64,000 bases of DNA from positions 20,435,001 through 20,499,000 of the forward strand of contig CM076153.1 of assembly GCA_038025085.1 (NCBI GenBank), given 5' to 3'. The DNA comes from Tetragonia tetragonoides (Eukaryota > Streptophyta > Magnoliopsida > Caryophyllales > Aizoaceae). The position numbers were made by a program, and so were the translations under genes. This document shows positions 59,801-64,000 of this stretch, piece by piece. Within the stretch, counting starts at the first letter, position 1. Each line of letters starts with the position of its first letter. The notes beneath the pieces are model-generated. The model did no database searches. It had not been told where the DNA came from and saw only the letters and a program-made list of their open reading frames with translations.

Positions 59801-62788
59801 GTTTCAACCGTCGACAAGATACATTCTTACTGGTTAAGCACTAGGTTTAATCCAAATACATGCGAACTAAATTTGAGAGAGGAAGGTGAAGAAGGCGATC
59901 CTGTTAAGTTGGAGATTACCCCAAATATGATAGAGTGGGTTTTTGGAATACAGTCAAATCCTGACTTACAGATTGTTCCTGTTGCTGAGGCCACAAACAA
60001 AACTGTGTTGGCAATGAAAGCCGAGTACGGCAACAACGGTGGGATTGATGAGTTCACTGTCAAAAGGATGTGCGTGGGTGAGAAAGTCGATAGAATAAAG
60101 TTCTTGAGGAAATTTGTATTCTACTGTCTTCAGAACATTCTGTGCCACACAACGAGCACATGGTACAGCCCATATCATCTTCGAGCTCTCACTCCAAAAG
60201 TGGTAAGTAAATTTGGCTAACTACAACTGGGCCCAATACGTACTTGATTGGATATGTGATTTCAAGACAAAGAAGTACGAAAAAAATTCAGGAGTTTCGT
60301 CGGCTCTTCTATACATTGTAAGTTTTATGCCTGAAAACGATGTGTTGCCCTTAGCATGTGCATTTTCACATTACAGATGGTCCATTGAATAATTTGCGAC
60401 CCATGTGATTGCAGATTCTGTACCTTGACAGAATAAACTATGTTAAGGGCGTAATAAGGTGGGGATGTAAAAAGCCAAGGATGTGGGCATGGAATACACA
60501 TGATATGGAAGAGGCAATCCATAAGGACACGAGACCTGATGGGAGATATGGGCATTTACCGGTGAGATAAACCATTTTAGTGTTAAAATAAGGGTTAATA
60601 AAAGTGGAAATATTCGTCACAAAACTGAATTTATGTTTTTCAGCTATTTTGTGAATAGTTTAAGATAAATGAACTTTTCAATTCATGTGTTGTTCCTTCT
60701 TGTTTGAATGATGTTGGAGATGTGACTCTTCAAATGACTACTGATGAACTCCACTTATCGTTGTTACTAGATATTTATTTATAGCTTCTCTATCTCAGAT
60801 TGTTGGTGGAGTGAAATATGGGAAAGAATATCCCACTACTAGGGGTGAGGTTCGACCTGTGTGGGTCACAAAACAAAATGTGAGCGTATTCCCTATGGAA
60901 ACAGAACGATTTGTGGAGGATGAACGTGATAGAGTATGTTGTTTATTTGAATATGACAGTTTAAATAAATTATGGGGTAAACGCAACTAAACTAAGCACA
61001 CCATCTCTAAAGTGTATGTGCAGGTGTTACCCGAAGATTTCCTTCGCCCCCCAAGGATCCGAGTTCCAAAGAGAGCTTCAAATTGCCCAGTGGGTGGAAA
61101 AGGAATACGTAATTGGAAAAGAGCTCCACAAGAGAACGCGGAATATGCTGGAGCTACAACAGTGAAGAGTGTGGAGAGGGCAGGCGATGGGGGAGTACAT
61201 GTGGAAACTGCAACAAGGAGGACCACAAGGTTGCAAACATTGAAAAATAAGGATGCTGAAGAAGTTGGGAAAGGGACAGGCACTCAAGAGGAGGACGAGG
61301 ACACAGAGAAGACGGTATCCATGACTCATCAATATGAACGTCACGACAATAATTTTACGGACACGGCGACCTCTATCCTTAAAGATGATAATATCCAGGA
61401 GTCCTCATCTGACGAGGAAGACAACGCTGCACATCCTTTTGCTGATGAAAAGATAAATATTGTGATGGAAGTACATGACGAGAAAGGTGTCCGGGTCAAA
61501 AAGGTTATGAACATTAAATTAAATTACTTTCTACGTACCTTTCTAATTCTGTTTGCTAATTTTTACTTTTTTATTGGGTTTAGAGGTGATTTTACTGTGC
61601 TGAAATTCAATCAAATTAAAATTTCCCGCTCAGAGCTGTATCATTGTCTAATCAATACAAGAACAAAGAATAAGGGCTACATTGAGATTGAGGTAATTAA
61701 ACACTCATTTATTTTTTTTGTAAGATTTTTGTCCCTCATCTCAACCCTAACTCCATTGTTTAATTTGTAGGTCATGGAGTATGTGTCATCGTACTTCAAC
61801 TATTTAACGACACTGAAGGAAAAGAATGTGCGGGACTCATATATTATTTCCCCCACTTGGACTGTAAGTTAAAGGACCTATAGAATCACTCAAGTTATTA
61901 CCGAGCTCAAACATGTTTACTGACTTGATTTATGTTGTATTTCATAGAGTAATGCAGTTGAGGCCTATGATAGAGGAGAGGAGTTGGACAAGAATTATAG
62001 GAAATCCTTTATGGCTGGAGTTTCCATTATGGCACGAGAAATGAGTGGGGATATGGGTGTTGACTTTCAAGCAATGAGATTCGTAAGTTATCAATCTGAT
62101 TTGAAAAATTGAGTATTTTGTTCCTTCCCTTTTTAATGCTATCGTGCGTCGCTTGCAGTTCTTTGTTCCAGTCGCCAGCGAAGAGAGGTGGTATTTATAC
62201 ATTATTGATAGGACTTCAGACATAATAGAAGTGTAGGACTCATCACAAGGGGTTATTAATAAAGACCCTCATACGGTCATTCAGAGAGCTGTGGTGAGTA
62301 GTTTCATACGTATTTTTTTTTTAGAAACTTTCTTTGTTCTCAAATCCACGCCAATTTTTACAATCAATAAATACTGCAGGCAGAAAGTATCGACGAGGCA
62401 TTTAGTCTTCTAAGGCCTCAAATTGACATTAGAACTTGTGGGATGCCTTTTGTTTGAAAAAGTCCTTTGACGAAGGACAAAGATCCCAGAGACTCTGGAG
62501 TACACGTCCTGGCGTGGATTGTACAAAAATTTGAACGTCCCGATTCACTTCGAGCTAAGTTTGCTACGGTATCATTTCACTTTCACTTTTGATTCCTTTT
62601 TATTTTCAAATATCAATGTACTATAAATGTAATATTGATGTAAATGTTTTTGTATCTAGGACTTCGAGAAAACTAAACCGCAAATGCAAGTAGTTCGAGA
62701 GATGATGACAACTTATTTAATATGCAATGACTTGAACATGAGGTCAAGGAAAGTACTTAGGAAGGCGTTAGCAGATATCAAAGGTTAA
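56815..62788 (+). pseudogene. Copy B: multi-exon Ulp1-like gene with tandem exons and AT-hook
   Basis: About 18 exons fit GT/AG borders, nearly all in phase 0: 56815-56922, 57068-57103, the five repeat exons (57211-57363, 57466-57618, 57722-57874, 57978-58130, 58234-58368), 58442-58873, 59094-59267, about 59417-59599 with an AT-hook (GQKRKRGRPVVPRP), 59684-60317, 60415-60561, 60799-60933, 61024-61692 (possibly with an internal intron), 61771-61863, 61948-62082, 62159-62293, 62380-62568 and 62660-62788. The C-terminus resembles Ulp1/C48 peptidases (RWYLYIIDR, DS, DSGVHVLAWI) but with Arg for the catalytic His and Ser for the catalytic Cys. Breaks: TAG in exon 57722-57874, frameshift near 60215, TAG 62234, TGA 62455. 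It belongs to transposon-related ULP-like genes (compare KI-MULEs). The 5' end was not found. Confidence 0.72.
57211..58368 (+). repeat. Tandem exon-intron repeat, five units of 255-256 bp
   Basis: Exons start at 57211, 57466, 57722, 57978 and 58234, that is at steps of 255, 256, 256 and 256. Four exons are 153 nt and the last 135 nt, all multiples of three. The introns between them are repeated too (AATATGGCCACGGCCA and TATATAATGAGGGTTTCTAA). Units 3 and 4 are almost the same, units 1 and 5 the most diverged. The encoded core is LGNLEVEPQQDGMESKQAP and ETAHCTTT. The third unit has CCT TAG ACG where the fourth has CCT TAC ACG. Confidence 0.92.
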
Positions 62789-63450
62789 TTACGTCTTCAT
62801 TTGAACATGTAACCTTTTCTGACCAAATCGGGTTTGAGTAACGTGGTTCTTCCCGGAATTATTACTCTTTTGTCTAAGCAAACATGTATTTTGTCTAAAC
62901 TTAATACTCTTTTGTAAAGGTATTCGCAGGCATCATATATTTGGAATCAAAGAAATGTTTATGCTTATTGAACATGCTGGAAGATGCCTAAAAATCTTTA
63001 TCATTACTATGAGTTTTCGAAATTCCGATAAAATATTGTTAAGGTTTCGCAGCGCATTCATTTCAGAATTCGATTCTTAGTAGCCACTAGAAGGGAACTT
63101 ATTTGTAAATTGAAGAGAGTTCGCAACTGGAAGGGAACTTATTTTTTGCTTAATTTTATTATTTATGTCTTACTTAAGGAAATGCACTTTGAGAATAATC
63201 TAAATACTACTGCTATTCGTTGAATACAACATACAATAAGTTTCTGACCGGATTAACAGACTAAAACAAAACATAGTAATACACAATTTTTCTACTAACA
63301 ACATAACGAAAATAGTACATAACATCTAAGCCTAAAAGCTAAACATACTAATACTCAATTTATCTAATAACAACTTAACGACAGTAAGACATAGCATCTA
63401 ATTACACAACGACCTCAATGCTTCTAAAACGATGCATACTTAAATAAACT
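62789..63450. other. Convergent interval between copy B and the GRF gene
   Basis: AT-rich with two 3' ends. A duplicated AACTGGAAGGGAACTTATTT-like piece occurs near 63090 and 63123. No gene was recognised. Confidence 0.4.
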
Positions 63451-63831
63451 TCAATGCCCTTTATCCATTTGGATTTTCTCTTTCAGCTTCGCAATTTTCT
63501 CATTACACTTCCTAATTTGTCGCTCATAGCTTAAAATCATGGTATCTCTCACAGCAAGAGTATCTCTCATCTCAAGCATCTCATCCCTCATTAAAGGAAG
63601 AAGTTTGAATGAAGTTTCACATAATGGAACATCATACCATGAAAATTGGCTACATAGGTTACTTTTGGGACATGTTAGGAACCGTCTTCTGCAATTTTCA
63701 TCCGTACCAGCAGTTAGTAGCTCCAATTCAAGGCCACACTTGCACAATTGACGTCCCTTCAGCCTTCTTCCAACCGAATTCCACTTCTTTATGCTGCGGA
63801 ACTTGTTGAAACCACATAACCCTCCCTTACC
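63451..63831 (-). CDS. GRF zinc-finger protein, last exon (partial gene)
   Basis: On minus a TTGTTGTAG acceptor at 63832-63834 opens an exon of 127 codons in phase 0. After a basic stretch (KFRSIKKWNSVGRRLKGR) it reads LCKCGLELELLTAGTDEN, RRRFLTCP and SQFSWYD, the CxCG...T..N..RRF..C....C.F.W pattern of GRF zinc fingers, which bind nucleic acid. A coiled-coil tail follows (MRDEMLEMRDTLAVRDTM; IAKLKEKIQ). The usual Gly before RRF is Cys or Arg here. Short plant proteins of this form often come with mobile elements. Upstream exons would lie beyond 63834, perhaps outside the window. Confidence 0.75.
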   Translation of the reverse strand, partial: GKGGLCGFNKFRSIKKWNSVGRRLKGRQLCKCGLELELLTAGTDENCRRRFLTCPKSNLCSQFSWYDVPLCETSFKLLPLMRDEMLEMRDTLAVRDTMILSYERQIRKCNEKIAKLKEKIQMDKGH

Positions 63832-63834
63832 CTA

Positions 63835-64000
63835 CAACAAATATAACAATCAATGTAATAGTCAACGGAAACAACAATTAATAAGCCAGCTAAAGGGGCT
63901 TTAGCCACTCCTTTAATGCAGTTTATTTACTATATTAAAAATTTTGGGGATTTAACAGCCAACTGTTACCCTTACTATAGCTCATTCCCATTTGTTAATT
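63835..64000. other. Right-edge intron or upstream sequence of the GRF gene
   Basis: Non-coding AT-rich sequence. It is probably the intron before the GRF exon. Confidence 0.4.

Overview
This window reads as plant nuclear DNA, most likely from a dicot. The evidence is phase-consistent introns with GT/AG borders, AT-rich intergenic sequence, dense nested transposable elements of plant type, and plant-specific gene families (F-box paralogs resembling Arabidopsis At2g35280/At1g67623, MAIN-like plant mobile domain, MULE/FAR1-type transposase, PB1-like and Ulp1-like transposon-related genes). I suspect a Caryophyllales/Amaranthaceae-type genome from the gene family mix, but this is only an impression. 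No bacterial or organellar genes were seen.

Region 1 (1-22.4 kb) is a pile of mobile DNA. A degenerate minus-strand Ty3/gypsy chromovirus (623-7479) has two LTRs, an initiator-Met primer site and a CACTA-type MITE in gag, and sits inside an older repeat. Next is a solo LTR (7971-9677, target duplication ATAAT). From about 9.9 to 19.5 kb lies a probable Mutator-like element with a MAIN-like fragment and a transposase fragment. A large non-autonomous LTR element (12129-18357) landed in that transposase; its target duplication ATCAG falls in a conserved VTD-KEA codon stretch, so the two halves of the broken gene can be joined by eye. Its interior is mostly hierarchical GTC/ATC-rich repeats. A 5'-truncated L1-type LINE ends in poly(A) near 22.38 kb.

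Region 2 (23.5-29.5 kb) holds a decayed PB1-like gene (copy A), a gene joining an unknown domain to the first part of a LINE endonuclease (copy 1), and a small helical protein gene (copy 1).

Region 3 (32.7-50.6 kb) is a cluster of seven three-exon F-box paralogs. Only two (35.2-36.1 kb minus and 49.7-50.6 kb plus) are open from end to end; five carry frameshifts or stops. They fall into two C-terminal subtypes. A MITE-like repeat family and a clean hAT-type MITE lie between them.

Region 4 (51.1-64 kb) repeats the contents of region 2: a second LINE-endonuclease fusion, a frameshifted second small gene, then copy B of the PB1/Ulp1-related family. Copy B is a gene of about 18 visible exons with five tandem exon units of 255-256 bp period and a Ulp1-like C-terminus lacking the catalytic His and Cys. 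A GRF zinc-finger gene runs off the right edge. A SINE with a 10-bp target duplication lies at 54.2 kb.

The same three unusual gene types flanking the F-box cluster on both sides, the endonuclease fusion, and the tandem exon amplification are the most noteworthy observations.
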